From Singulisphaera acidiphila DSM 18658 (GTDB taxonomy: Bacteria > Planctomycetota > Planctomycetia > Isosphaerales > Isosphaeraceae), in NCBI RefSeq assembly GCF_000242455.2, contig NC_019892.1:7264744-7328743 (forward strand): 64,000 nt of DNA. The letters are read 5' to 3'. Position numbers and translations under genes: made by a program. Below the pieces are notes generated by a model that saw nothing but the letters and a program-made list of their open reading frames with translations, was not told the DNA's origin and searched no databases. Below, piece after piece: positions 10,480-18,863 of this stretch (position 1 is its first letter; each line of letters starts with the position of its first letter).

Positions 10480-10612
10480 ACGGTATCACGTCGTACGTCG
10501 ATGTCATCGCGATCGAGGAGACAACGATGCGTTCAAGAAGATCGAGCACGGCGACGCGAGCTTCCGCCACGTCATCAATATCACCATCATCAACAGGCTC
10601 AAGCCTCGATGA
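10480..10612 (+). pseudogene. C-terminal stump of a third zinc alcohol dehydrogenase
   Basis: Reading across one missing base near 10525, the DNA encodes SYVDVIAIEE then NDAFKKIEHGDASFRHVINI, which lines up with the last 35 residues of the two upstream dehydrogenases (for example VEIIPIQKVNEAYERLLKSD with VKYRFSIDM). Nothing resembling the first 300 residues is present. It is the relic of a dehydrogenase deleted from the cluster. Confidence 0.7.
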
Positions 10613-10631
10613 TCGCTCTCCCCTGCGATAT

Positions 10632-10660
10632 CCCCGCCGGAGGATCGGCCTCCGGCGGGG
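10632..10660 (+). terminator. GC-rich hairpin closing the dehydrogenase transcript
   Basis: A perfect 12-bp stem, CCCCGCCGGAGG with CCTCCGGCGGGG (10632-10643 and 10649-10660), around a 5-base loop. It separates the dehydrogenase group from the next reductase gene, which has its own GGAGG site at 10691. A T-rich but broken run follows. Confidence 0.65.
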
Positions 10661-10704
10661 TGGATGTCTCTTCCTCATCTCGCCCCACCTGGAGGATTGA
10701 CCCC

Positions 10705-11943
10705 ATGGCCAATCAAGAAGCCACGGACGCCGGCCGCCGCGAGTTCCTCAAGATCGGCGGCCTGGCGACGGCCGCCGCTCTGGTCCCGCCGTCGACAGTG
10801 TCCGCCGCGCAGCAGCCGGCCGCCGACGTGCCCAAGCCCTTCCCAAGGCGCAAGCTGGGCAAGACCGGCGTGGACGTGACCATCATCAACCAGGGGACCT
10901 GGCGGGCCTCGGGCACCGATCGCCTGATCCGCCAGTCGTACTCTGAGGGGGTCCGCTGCTACGACACGGCTGCGGCTTACGGATCGGAGGGGAATTTCAA
11001 GCGGTGGTTTGCCGAGAAGCCCGAGGTCCGCAAGGAGATCTTCCTCGTCAGCAAGACCATGGCGCGGAATACCAAGCAGTTCGTCGACGACCTGGACAAG
11101 CGGCTGGAGGCGACCGGGACCGACCACCTCGACCTCTACTTCTGGCACGCCATGGGCGACCATCATGAGGAGGTCGAATTCTGTAAGAGCAAGGAGTTCG
11201 GCGACGCGATTGAGGCCGTCAAGAAGTCGGGCAAGGCGAAGTTCGTAGGCTTCTCGACCCACAACGCCCGCCGCGCCGACTACATCCGGGCCGCCGCCGA
11301 GGGCGGGTTCATCGACGTCATCATGGTCCAGTACAGCCCGTTCCTCGACAAGGAATCGCCCCTGAACAAGTCTTTGGACGCGGCCCACAAGGCGGGCATC
11401 GGCCTGATCTCGATGAAGCAGTCCGCCGGGCAGTTCGGCGGCGCCAGGGGCCTGAAGACGCCGCTCCAGGAGGCCGTGGAGAAGCTGGCCCCGGTCCTCA
11501 AGGAGAGAAACCTCACACCGTTCCAGGGGCTGCTCCAGGCGATCTGGACCGACGAGCGGATCGCCACGGTCTGCACGACTATGAACAACACCGACCAACT
11601 GCGCGACAACCTTGACGCCGCCCGGCGGTTCGAGACGCTCAAGGTCACCGAGCTGGAGCAGCTTCGGGCGGCGGCTCTCGCCTCGGCCCCGACGTTCTGC
11701 GCCGACTGCGACGGCCGATGCGCGGAGGCCGCCGGCACCGGCGCCCGGCTGGGCGACCTGGTCCGCTACCTGACCTATCACGAGCACCACGGCTACCGCT
11801 CCGAAGCCCGCCGGCACTACCGTGACCTGACGGACGGCGAACGCGACTGGTCGGCCGCCGACCTCGAGGCTGCCCAGGCCGCTTGCCCGAGCCGGCTGGA
11901 TTTCGCCCGGCTCCTGCCCGAGGTGGATCGTCACCTGGCCTGA
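10705..11943 (+). CDS. Tat-exported aldo/keto reductase with C-terminal cysteine cluster
   Basis: A 412-residue protein with a twin-arginine signal (RREFLKIGGLATAAALV, cut near VSAAQ) followed by an aldo/keto reductase barrel: YDTAAAYG (Asp, Tyr), LVSKTM (Lys) and LYFWHAM (His). After the barrel comes CADCDGRC, a cysteine cluster seen in planctomycete-type reductases that may hold metal or iron-sulfur, and a helical tail of about 60 residues. GGAGG stands nine bases before the ATG. Folding before export by Tat would let it carry its cofactor across the membrane. The substrate is unknown. Confidence 0.85.
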   Translation: MANQEATDAGRREFLKIGGLATAAALVPPSTVSAAQQPAADVPKPFPRRKLGKTGVDVTIINQGTWRASGTDRLIRQSYSEGVRCYDTAAAYGSEGNFKRWFAEKPEVRKEIFLVSKTMARNTKQFVDDLDKRLEATGTDHLDLYFWHAMGDHHEEVEFCKSKEFGDAIEAVKKSGKAKFVGFSTHNARRADYIRAAAEGGFIDVIMVQYSPFLDKESPLNKSLDAAHKAGIGLISMKQSAGQFGGARGLKTPLQEAVEKLAPVLKERNLTPFQGLLQAIWTDERIATVCTTMNNTDQLRDNLDAARRFETLKVTELEQLRAAALASAPTFCADCDGRCAEAAGTGARLGDLVRYLTYHEHHGYRSEARRHYRDLTDGERDWSAADLEAAQAACPSRLDFARLLPEVDRHLA

Positions 11944-12375
11944 CCGTAGCGGCCAAGCCTCCAGGCGGAGTCGCCGAGATGACCTGGAGATTCGTTGGCA
12001 AGTCGATGTCGACGAATCTCCAGGATCAGCACGACCGGCAAAACGGACATCGGATTTGCCCGGCCTCTTGGACTTCACAATGGGACTTCATCAAGAGGAG
12101 GCCGCCCCAACTGCATTTCTCGCCTGGAATCGCAGCGTGGACCAGATCGTTGAAGATCAAGTGCTCGGAACCTGTGGGCGACGCTATGGCATCGCTATTT
12201 GATTCTGATCAAAATCGTAGGGAACTCCACTTGCCTCGACTCAACCTCCCCACCCCATCACCTGGGATCGAGCGAGCAGGTTACTCGGGAGCTCGTGACG
12301 ACCCGTCAAGTCTAGCAGGAGGTTCGTCTCATTAGTGGTCAGTTCAGGGGGAACGTCATTGATGAGCCTGTTCCT
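11944..12375. other. Intergenic region, nothing recognised
   Basis: About 430 bases between two same-strand genes. Short open frames on both strands lack ribosome binding sites and family features. No hairpin terminator or repeat stood out. Confidence 0.4.
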
Positions 12376-13896
12376 ATGATTACAAGACGAAACACGAGTG
12401 TCTTCCCCGCGAGTTTGCTTCTCGTTGCTTTGACTTTGATATCGGTCGTTCCGAACACGGGGTTCCGCTCGCCCCCTCGCTATGACGGGGCCGGCTATGC
12501 GGTTCTTGGCTGGTCCTTGTCCGAGGGACTTGGGTATCGAGAGGGGAGTCATCCCGCCTCGCCTCCCCACACTCACTTTCCCCCGGTCTATCCCCTCGTG
12601 CTGGCTGGTCTTTACCGAATTGGTGGGACCTCGTTCGTCGCGGCCCATGCGCTCTCGGTCGCCTTCACAGTGGCCGCCACGGTTGCGTTCTGGTGCTGGT
12701 TCCGGCGGATCTATTCTTTCCGGATCGCGATCCTTCTCGGGTCAGCGCTGGCGATCAATTGGACTTGGGGACGCACGGGAGGCAGCATCCAATCAGAGCC
12801 TCTCTACTGTTTGCTGAGTGCGCTGGCCTTGCTCGCGGCGCGTGGGCCAAACGCGAACCGAATGCGACGCGGGCTCCTCCTCGGTTTCCTGTTTGCAGCG
12901 AGCGTTCTGACCCGTCACGTCGGCGTCTGCCTCGCCACGGCGATTGTGCTCGACATGTTGCTGAGGCGCCGAGTGGCCCTGGCGGTTGTCACTCTCATCA
13001 CGACCTCGGTTTGCCTGGTTCCCTGGCTGGCCTGGCTGCACCGCGTCGGCCGTGGCTCGCAGGCGAGCTTATTTGAGTTCGACGGGTTGCTCTCGTTGCT
13101 GGGGCATCAACTCCTCTTCTATACGCGACGGATGCCCGACCAGCTTCTTGGCCCGTTCGTTGAGATTGCAACGGTTTATGTGAATCGACCGCTCGTCGCA
13201 ACCCTGTTTACAGGTGGTGCAGTCGCCTTCACGGCCATCGTCGCGCGGGGTTGGTGGCGGACCTTGCACTTCCCAGGGCGACGACTGGCAGGTCTCGTGC
13301 CGTTCTGCACGTTGCTATTGCTCCTGGCCTGGCCATTCACCGAGGCGGGGCGCTTCCTCATCCCGCTCGTCCCTTTTCTCCTGGTCGGTGCTCTCGAGGG
13401 TTTTTCCGGCCTATTCCGCCGATTGCGGCTCAGGCACCCCCGAAGGCGGGCGGCCTGGCTCATCCTGATCCTGTCTCTGCCCTATCCTGTGTACGCGATC
13501 GCAACCAGGCGAGCTGAGGCCCAGAGAAGTACTCACCGAGACTTCGACGCCGCCTGCGCCTGGATCACCCACCACGGAACGACTCCAGGTCCCATTCTGA
13601 CTCATTATCCGGCGGATCTCTTCTGGCAGACCGGACGAAAGGCCATGGAGACGGGCACCCAAGATCCGAGGTCGATTCGCCGTCTGATCGATCAATATGG
13701 GGTTGCTTACTTGCTTGTCGATGAGAATCCGTTCACAAACGCCCCTGCGGACCCGCTCAGCCGTTTCATCGTCAGTCAGAGCGATTGCGTTCGCCTCGCC
13801 TGGGGACCACAAGGAGCCGTCTCCGTGTACCGGGTCATCGCACCGGCACACGAAGGGCAGGCAGAGAGCGCCTCACCGTCTCGCGCGATGCCGTGA
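12376..13896 (+). CDS. Membrane glycosyltransferase of the GT-C type (PMT/ArnT-like)
   Basis: A 506-residue polytopic membrane protein with roughly ten to twelve hydrophobic segments between residues 8 and 390 and a soluble C-terminal domain of about 110 residues. The first outer loop carries an acidic residue in RYDGAGYAVLGWSLSEGLGY and the HFPPVYPLVLAGLYRIGG segment, the layout of GT-C enzymes that transfer a sugar from a polyprenyl phosphate donor to protein or lipid outside the membrane. The acceptor cannot be told. No strong ribosome binding site is visible. The gene is convergent with the phosphatase gene at 13934. Confidence 0.7.
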   Translation: MITRRNTSVFPASLLLVALTLISVVPNTGFRSPPRYDGAGYAVLGWSLSEGLGYREGSHPASPPHTHFPPVYPLVLAGLYRIGGTSFVAAHALSVAFTVAATVAFWCWFRRIYSFRIAILLGSALAINWTWGRTGGSIQSEPLYCLLSALALLAARGPNANRMRRGLLLGFLFAASVLTRHVGVCLATAIVLDMLLRRRVALAVVTLITTSVCLVPWLAWLHRVGRGSQASLFEFDGLLSLLGHQLLFYTRRMPDQLLGPFVEIATVYVNRPLVATLFTGGAVAFTAIVARGWWRTLHFPGRRLAGLVPFCTLLLLLAWPFTEAGRFLIPLVPFLLVGALEGFSGLFRRLRLRHPRRRAAWLILILSLPYPVYAIATRRAEAQRSTHRDFDAACAWITHHGTTPGPILTHYPADLFWQTGRKAMETGTQDPRSIRRLIDQYGVAYLLVDENPFTNAPADPLSRFIVSQSDCVRLAWGPQGAVSVYRVIAPAHEGQAESASPSRAMP

Positions 13897-13933
13897 TCGC
13901 GCAGGCGGGGGGCCGTGCTCCTGAGTGGCTCAC

Positions 13934-14731
13934 TCAGCGGGATTCGCTGGGGTGACGGGCCTGGACGATCTCGAGCATCGCTTCATGAAGTGCGCCGTTG
14001 GTTGCGAGGATGCCGGTGGGGGCAAGAGGGGGAAGCCCACCCCGGCAGGTCGTGACGCGTCCCCCTGCTTCTTCGACGATGAGCCGTCCCGCGGCAAAGT
14101 CCCAGGGAGAGAGCGTGTACTCGAAATAAGCGCCGAAGAGGCCACGGGCTACCATGCAGAGGTCGAGTGACGCCGTGCCGAAGCGGCGGATGCCATGGAT
14201 CTGGCTCCGCTTCAAGTCGGAGATGGCCGTCAGGGTGGCCTCCATCATCACGTCGCGATCGTAGTAGAAGCCGACACCCACGAGGGCCTCGTTGAGCTGG
14301 GTATGATCGGCAACCTGGATCCGCTCTCCATTGTAAAACGCCCCTTGCCCACGAACCGCGGTGATCCAGTCATCCTGGAGTGGGTTGAAGACGACCCCGA
14401 CTTCCGGTTGCCCCGCGTGATAGTAGGCGATGGAGACGGCGAAGTGAGGGATCTTATGGGCGAAGTTGCTGGTCCCGTCGAGAGGATCGACGATCCAGAG
14501 ATGCTCTGCGTTGGCGTCCCCCTGCTGTTCCTCCTCGCCCATCACCTCGTGTCCGGGGAAGGAGCGGCGGATCACCTCGACGATCGCCCGTTCCGCGTCG
14601 ATGTCGGCATCGGAGACGAGGTTGGAGATATCCTTACTCCGCATGGTGACTCCCTCACGGAAGTAGCGCGTGAGGATCGTGCCAGCGGCGCGGGCTGCCT
14701 GCTCGGCAACCGTCAATTCGGGCGTAGTCAT
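13934..14731 (-). CDS. Inositol monophosphatase family phosphatase
   Basis: A 265-residue Mg-dependent, lithium-sensitive type sugar phosphatase. Metal ligands are in VMGEEEQQG (Glu) and WIVDPLDGTSNFAH (the DPLDGT motif), and the C-terminal signature is SPWDFAAGRLIVEEAGGRVT. The family dephosphorylates inositol phosphates, histidinol phosphate, PAP or fructose-1,6-bisphosphate; the sequence alone does not choose among these. The start at 14731 follows AGAGGA by seven bases; an upstream start at 14764 is unlikely. It lies about 100 bases downstream of an MFS transporter on the same strand. Confidence 0.9.
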   Translation of the reverse strand: MTTPELTVAEQAARAAGTILTRYFREGVTMRSKDISNLVSDADIDAERAIVEVIRRSFPGHEVMGEEEQQGDANAEHLWIVDPLDGTSNFAHKIPHFAVSIAYYHAGQPEVGVVFNPLQDDWITAVRGQGAFYNGERIQVADHTQLNEALVGVGFYYDRDVMMEATLTAISDLKRSQIHGIRRFGTASLDLCMVARGLFGAYFEYTLSPWDFAAGRLIVEEAGGRVTTCRGGLPPLAPTGILATNGALHEAMLEIVQARHPSESR

Positions 14732-14835
14732 CGGTCGATCCTCTCTGACCTTGGCACAAGGCAAGCCATCGACCCGTCGGGTCGATGGCCTGGTTCAAGA
14801 TTTGAGGTTTGCGGCTCGGTTGCACGAAAGGGGGA

Positions 14836-16167
14836 CTATGCCAGGTCGGTCGCGGCCAACGGCTCGCTCGAGTCTCCCAACGCCTCAGCAGCCGCGCCAA
14901 GGCTTAGGGCAGGGGAGGTCGTCAGCGAATCTCCGTGGGTCCGAAGGCGGCCGGCGAGAACCAGGCTCAAAATTGTGGCTGTGGCTGCAACGGCTCCCAC
15001 CCAGGGGAATCGTTGAAACGACCCGTCGCTGGTTCTCAAAATGATTCTGCCACCGATATAGGCGCCGAGCCCCGTGGAGAGGTGCTGGATCGAGGAGTTG
15101 GCTGTCATGAAGCTTCCCCGCCGCCTTGGCTCGACGCTCGTCATGACCATCGCCATCGCCGCGATCATCCGGCTGGCGTTCCCCACCATCAGGAGCGAGA
15201 CGACCGTGATGGCGAGCGGAAAGGAGACCTGCGGCAAGCAGGTGACCGCAAGCATCAAGAGCCCAGCAATCGGGGCCGCACAGCGATAGACGCGGAGTTT
15301 GCCGTACCTATCGGCGAGCTTACCGACCAAGGGAGCGGCGATCAGGGTGAGGCCCCCGCCAATGACATAGACCCACGGCAGTTGCTTCTCAGCCACCCCC
15401 ACGTTCGCCACGAGGTAGGGGCTGATATAAGGGATCACCGCGAAGCTGCCAAGCATCAGGGTCACGATCAGGGCAAACGCGCGCAGATGGTTGGGGTGAG
15501 TGAGGGTGGCCACCATCTCCTTGAGCGGATGCCCGGCCCCTTTCTCAGGATCGAGGTGTTCTCGGAGCGAGGGCATCGCCTTCACCGCGATGAGCAGGAC
15601 GACCGATCCGACTCCGGCCAGCAGCAGAAAAGGGACGTGCCAGCCGTACGCCGTCCCCAACGAGAGTCCGAAGGGGACACCGGCGACGGATGCCAGGGCG
15701 AAGGCGGACATCAGTGCGCCTGTCGCCGCCCCGCGCTGATGCTCGGGGAAAACGTCGCCGATGATCGCCATGGCCAGGCCTCCCAGAATTCCCCCGAACG
15801 CGCCGGTCACGACCCGGGCTGCCAGCAGGATGGGATAACCCTCCGCAAGACCGCAGAACAAGGTCCCGACCAAGAAGCCGAGATAGAGAGTCAGAAAGCT
15901 CAACTTGCGGTCAAAGCGGTCGATCAGCGTGGCGGCCAATAATCCTGCGATCCCGGCGCTGAGGGTGTACGACGAGACAATGAGCCCGAATTGCGTGGGG
16001 CCGATTTTGAGCGTCCGCATCAACTGCGGACCGAGCGGCATCACAATCATGAAGTCGACGATATTCGTGAACTGAACCACGGCTAAGATGAGCAAGATGA
16101 TCCGCTGCCGCCTGATCTCAATGCCCTTCTCTGGCGTGTCTAACGACTCGTTGACAAACTCGGTCAT
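14836..16167 (-). CDS. MFS transporter (AraJ/drug-efflux type)
   Basis: A 443-residue transporter with twelve predicted membrane helices, starting with a 25-residue cytoplasmic tail. The loop between helices 2 and 3 has the MFS signature in DRFDRKLSFL, and helices 4-5 show AARVVTGAFGGILGGLAMAI followed by FPEHQRGAATGALMSAFA. This resembles sugar-efflux and chloramphenicol-type exporters that use the proton gradient. The substrate cannot be predicted. Weak GGAG is found 11 bases before the ATG. Confidence 0.85.
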   Translation of the reverse strand: MTEFVNESLDTPEKGIEIRRQRIILLILAVVQFTNIVDFMIVMPLGPQLMRTLKIGPTQFGLIVSSYTLSAGIAGLLAATLIDRFDRKLSFLTLYLGFLVGTLFCGLAEGYPILLAARVVTGAFGGILGGLAMAIIGDVFPEHQRGAATGALMSAFALASVAGVPFGLSLGTAYGWHVPFLLLAGVGSVVLLIAVKAMPSLREHLDPEKGAGHPLKEMVATLTHPNHLRAFALIVTLMLGSFAVIPYISPYLVANVGVAEKQLPWVYVIGGGLTLIAAPLVGKLADRYGKLRVYRCAAPIAGLLMLAVTCLPQVSFPLAITVVSLLMVGNASRMIAAMAMVMTSVEPRRRGSFMTANSSIQHLSTGLGAYIGGRIILRTSDGSFQRFPWVGAVAATATILSLVLAGRLRTHGDSLTTSPALSLGAAAEALGDSSEPLAATDLA

Positions 16168-16319
16168 GCGCTCTCAACTCCCCGTCCCACAATCCGGCAC
16201 CTTTGCCACTCATGCTAGGGGACGAACGATCCGGGGACAAGCGCAGCTTGGATGCCCGGTGATGTCAGGGCCGATTTCCACCGAGAATCGGCACCGCCGG
16301 TGCAAGGGGAGAAGAGGGT

Positions 16320-17189
16320 TTAGAGAGCGGGCCGACTGGTGAACTCCACGCTCCGTTCCCAGAGCCTCCTCGCTGCCTCCGGATCGTGTGAAGCGCGAGA
16401 GGAGGCGATCGGCTTTTGCCGGTAGAAATAGTTGCCCGAGACGCCGGACACTTCCGATGACGACCCCAGATAGATCGACGTCTCGGCCCCTTTTTCCGGG
16501 CTAATGGCGAACAAGGCAGCCGCTCGCCTCAACAGCCATCCCGGGATTCCATTGCCGGCGAAGATGTTCGTGGCGACAAGTCCAGGGTGAAGTGCATTCA
16601 CAGTCACATCTGTGCCTTCGAGCCTCTCTGCCAGCTCGAAGGTGAACAGCAGGTTGGCCAATTTCGATTGGGCATAGGCGCGAAAACCTCGATACCGCTT
16701 GCGCCCTTCGAGGTCGTTGAAATCGATCTTGCTCGCCGAGCGGTGGGCCTCGGACGCGACGTTGACGACCCGGGAAGGACCGCTCGATTTGAGCAGGTCC
16801 AGGAGCAAGTTCGTCAGTTGGAAGTACGCGAGGTGGTTCAGGGCGAGGGTCAACTCGATCCCGTCCACGCTCTCACGCCGTTCAAAGAAAAGGGCTCCTG
16901 CGTTATTGATGAGCAGATCGAGGCGGCTCTTCCGTTCCTGGAAGAGCGCCGCGAGGTGACGTATCGATTCCTGGGAAGAGAGGTCGGCGAGGATGAAGTC
17001 GACATCCGCGTCGGGGGCTGCTCGGCGAATCCGATCGAGCGTCGCCGCGCAACGTTCCGGGCTCCGTCCCACGATCGTGAGGGTCGCGCCCCGCTCGGCC
17101 AACGCCCTCGCAGTGATCTCACCAATCCCGGAAGTGGCTCCCGTGATCAGGCACACCTTGCCGGCCATGGGTCGATTGGGTTCGCTCAT
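16320..17189 (-). CDS. Short-chain dehydrogenase/reductase (retinol dehydrogenase-like)
   Basis: A 289-residue NAD(P)-dependent oxidoreductase. The cofactor loop is TGATSGIGE, followed by LINNAGALF; the catalytic Ser lies in VVNVASEAHRSAS and the YxxxK pair in AYAQSKLANLLF. The fold and spacing match the retinol-dehydrogenase-like group of classical SDRs. Its ATG overlaps the stop of the upstream DUF1501 gene by one base (TGATG), implying translational coupling. Substrate unknown. Confidence 0.9.
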   Translation of the reverse strand: MSEPNRPMAGKVCLITGATSGIGEITARALAERGATLTIVGRSPERCAATLDRIRRAAPDADVDFILADLSSQESIRHLAALFQERKSRLDLLINNAGALFFERRESVDGIELTLALNHLAYFQLTNLLLDLLKSSGPSRVVNVASEAHRSASKIDFNDLEGRKRYRGFRAYAQSKLANLLFTFELAERLEGTDVTVNALHPGLVATNIFAGNGIPGWLLRRAAALFAISPEKGAETSIYLGSSSEVSGVSGNYFYRQKPIASSRASHDPEAARRLWERSVEFTSRPAL

Positions 17190-18619
17190 CAGGCGAAGAC
17201 GCTGAGAAGTGGACTGCCGGTATTCACCTGCAAAGGGCGGCCGACGGCGTCGTGAACCTCGGTGGCCGGATTAACCCCAAGGGCGTGAAGAATCGTGGCC
17301 CCAAGGTCGTCGGGACTGACCGGGTCTCGGGCCGGGTAGGCGGCCCAACGGTCGGATGCGCCGTAGACCGTGCCGCCAGCGACGCCGCTTCCCGCGAGGG
17401 CGGCGGAATAGCAGCGGGGCCAGTGTTCGCGTCCCGCGTTTCCCTTGGTAATCCGAGGGGTTCGGCCAAACTCACCGGCCCAGACCACGAGCGTCTCGTC
17501 GAGCATCCCGCGCGCATCCAGGTCTTCGAGGAGGGCAGCGAATCCACGGTCGGCAGGGGGCATCAAGCGGTTCTTCAGGTTGTTGAAGTTGTCACCGTGA
17601 GTGTCCCAGAAGTTCAAGCCGTCGTTGTGCCAGTTGACGGTAACAAGCCCGACACCGGCCTCCACCAACCGCCGTGCCAGCAGGAGGGACTGCCCATGAA
17701 TGTGCCGGCCGTAGCGGTCCCGAATCTTCGGGTCTTCACGCTCGACTTGGAATGCGGCCCGCGCCTGAGAAGAGGCCAGGGCATCGAGGGCGCGGCCTTG
17801 AAAACCATCCCAGGCTCCGGCGGAACGCCCGGAGAGGCCGCCTGGATCGCGCAAGGCATCGAACAGGACCCGGCGATCGACCATTCGCTCGGCGGTCAGT
17901 CCCTCGGGCAAGCCGAGCCCGCTCACCTGGAAGTCGGGCGCATTCGGGTCGCCCTCGATCCCAAACGGGTCGAACCCCTTGCCCAGCCAGCCTCCGTGCT
18001 GGCCAGGTGCTCTGCCGCCCGGGGCGGCCGGGTGTGCCACCGACCAGGGCATGGTCACCGCTTGGGGCATCACCCCTTTGCTTGGCCGACACTTCGCCAG
18101 GATCGCGCCCAGGTGCGGCCAGTCGTTGGAAGAGGGGCCGGCCGCGTCGGAATAAGGGGTGGGTGCCAGATGGCCGGTCAACAGGCGATGGGCCGTGGAA
18201 AGATGCGCGGGGTCGTCGTGGCTCATCGAGCGGATGATCGACAACCGGTGGGACTGAGCGGCGAGTAACGGGAAGTGCTCACTGATCCGAACTCCCGGCG
18301 TACGGGTCTCGATCGTGCCGAACTCTCCGCGAATATCCGCAGGTGCATCGGGTTTGGGATCCCAGGTGTCGAGTTGGCTGGGACCTCCCCACTGAAAGAT
18401 CAGGATGCACGATCGAGCGCGACCGAAGCCATTGTTCTTCGCTGCGGTCTGGGCAGCTGCCCGACGGCGAAAGAGCTCCGGCAACCCCAGACCTGTCATC
18501 GTCAGGGCGCCCGCTCGCAGAACCCCGCGCCTCGACATCCCCAACCGACGAAAGCCATCGCAGCCGAGACGTCCCGTGGATCCCCGTTCGTCCGTCACGT
18601 CTCCACCTCCATCAGCCAA
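17189..18619 (-). CDS. DUF1501 protein (sulfatase-like fold, Tat-exported)
   Basis: A 476-residue member of the DUF1501 family, which is very abundant in planctomycetes and related to the alkaline phosphatase/sulfatase superfamily. A Tat signal SRRGVLRAGALTMTGLGLP is at about residues 29-50. Family landmarks: ILIFQWGGPSQLDTWDPKPD, LSIIRSMSHDDPAHLSTAHR, TVNWHNDGLNFWDTHGDNF, VWAGEFGRTPRI and GREHWPRC. Usual DUF1501 genes pair with DUF1549/DUF1553 cytochrome-like partners; here the partner is instead a coupled SDR. The biochemical role of the family is unproven. Confidence 0.92.
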   Translation of the reverse strand: MADGGGDVTDERGSTGRLGCDGFRRLGMSRRGVLRAGALTMTGLGLPELFRRRAAAQTAAKNNGFGRARSCILIFQWGGPSQLDTWDPKPDAPADIRGEFGTIETRTPGVRISEHFPLLAAQSHRLSIIRSMSHDDPAHLSTAHRLLTGHLAPTPYSDAAGPSSNDWPHLGAILAKCRPSKGVMPQAVTMPWSVAHPAAPGGRAPGQHGGWLGKGFDPFGIEGDPNAPDFQVSGLGLPEGLTAERMVDRRVLFDALRDPGGLSGRSAGAWDGFQGRALDALASSQARAAFQVEREDPKIRDRYGRHIHGQSLLLARRLVEAGVGLVTVNWHNDGLNFWDTHGDNFNNLKNRLMPPADRGFAALLEDLDARGMLDETLVVWAGEFGRTPRITKGNAGREHWPRCYSAALAGSGVAGGTVYGASDRWAAYPARDPVSPDDLGATILHALGVNPATEVHDAVGRPLQVNTGSPLLSVFA

Positions 18620-18863
18620 CCGGGACGAGCGAAGATGTTCAACTTTCGCTCAACAACCTAACTCTACTCTATCGGATCGAGTCGGTGATGTCTACCCGGA
18701 GCAGGGGCCCTTGGGAGAAGCCCTCCTGTCGCCAACGTCGAGTCCAGGACGATGCCCCCTTGATTTCCGGTCCGGCACCGACGTTGATAACTCAAGACGC
18801 ACTTTGGTCAGTACCTCAGTCGGCCTCGAATTTGCTTCGAACGCCTCGCACGGAGGATCCACC

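Noticed and set aside
10675-12078. A 467-codon minus-strand open frame opposite the Tat reductase
   Set aside because: It is Leu/Gly/Arg/Val-rich with no motif; the plus-strand gene has catalytic residues, a Tat signal and GGAGG.
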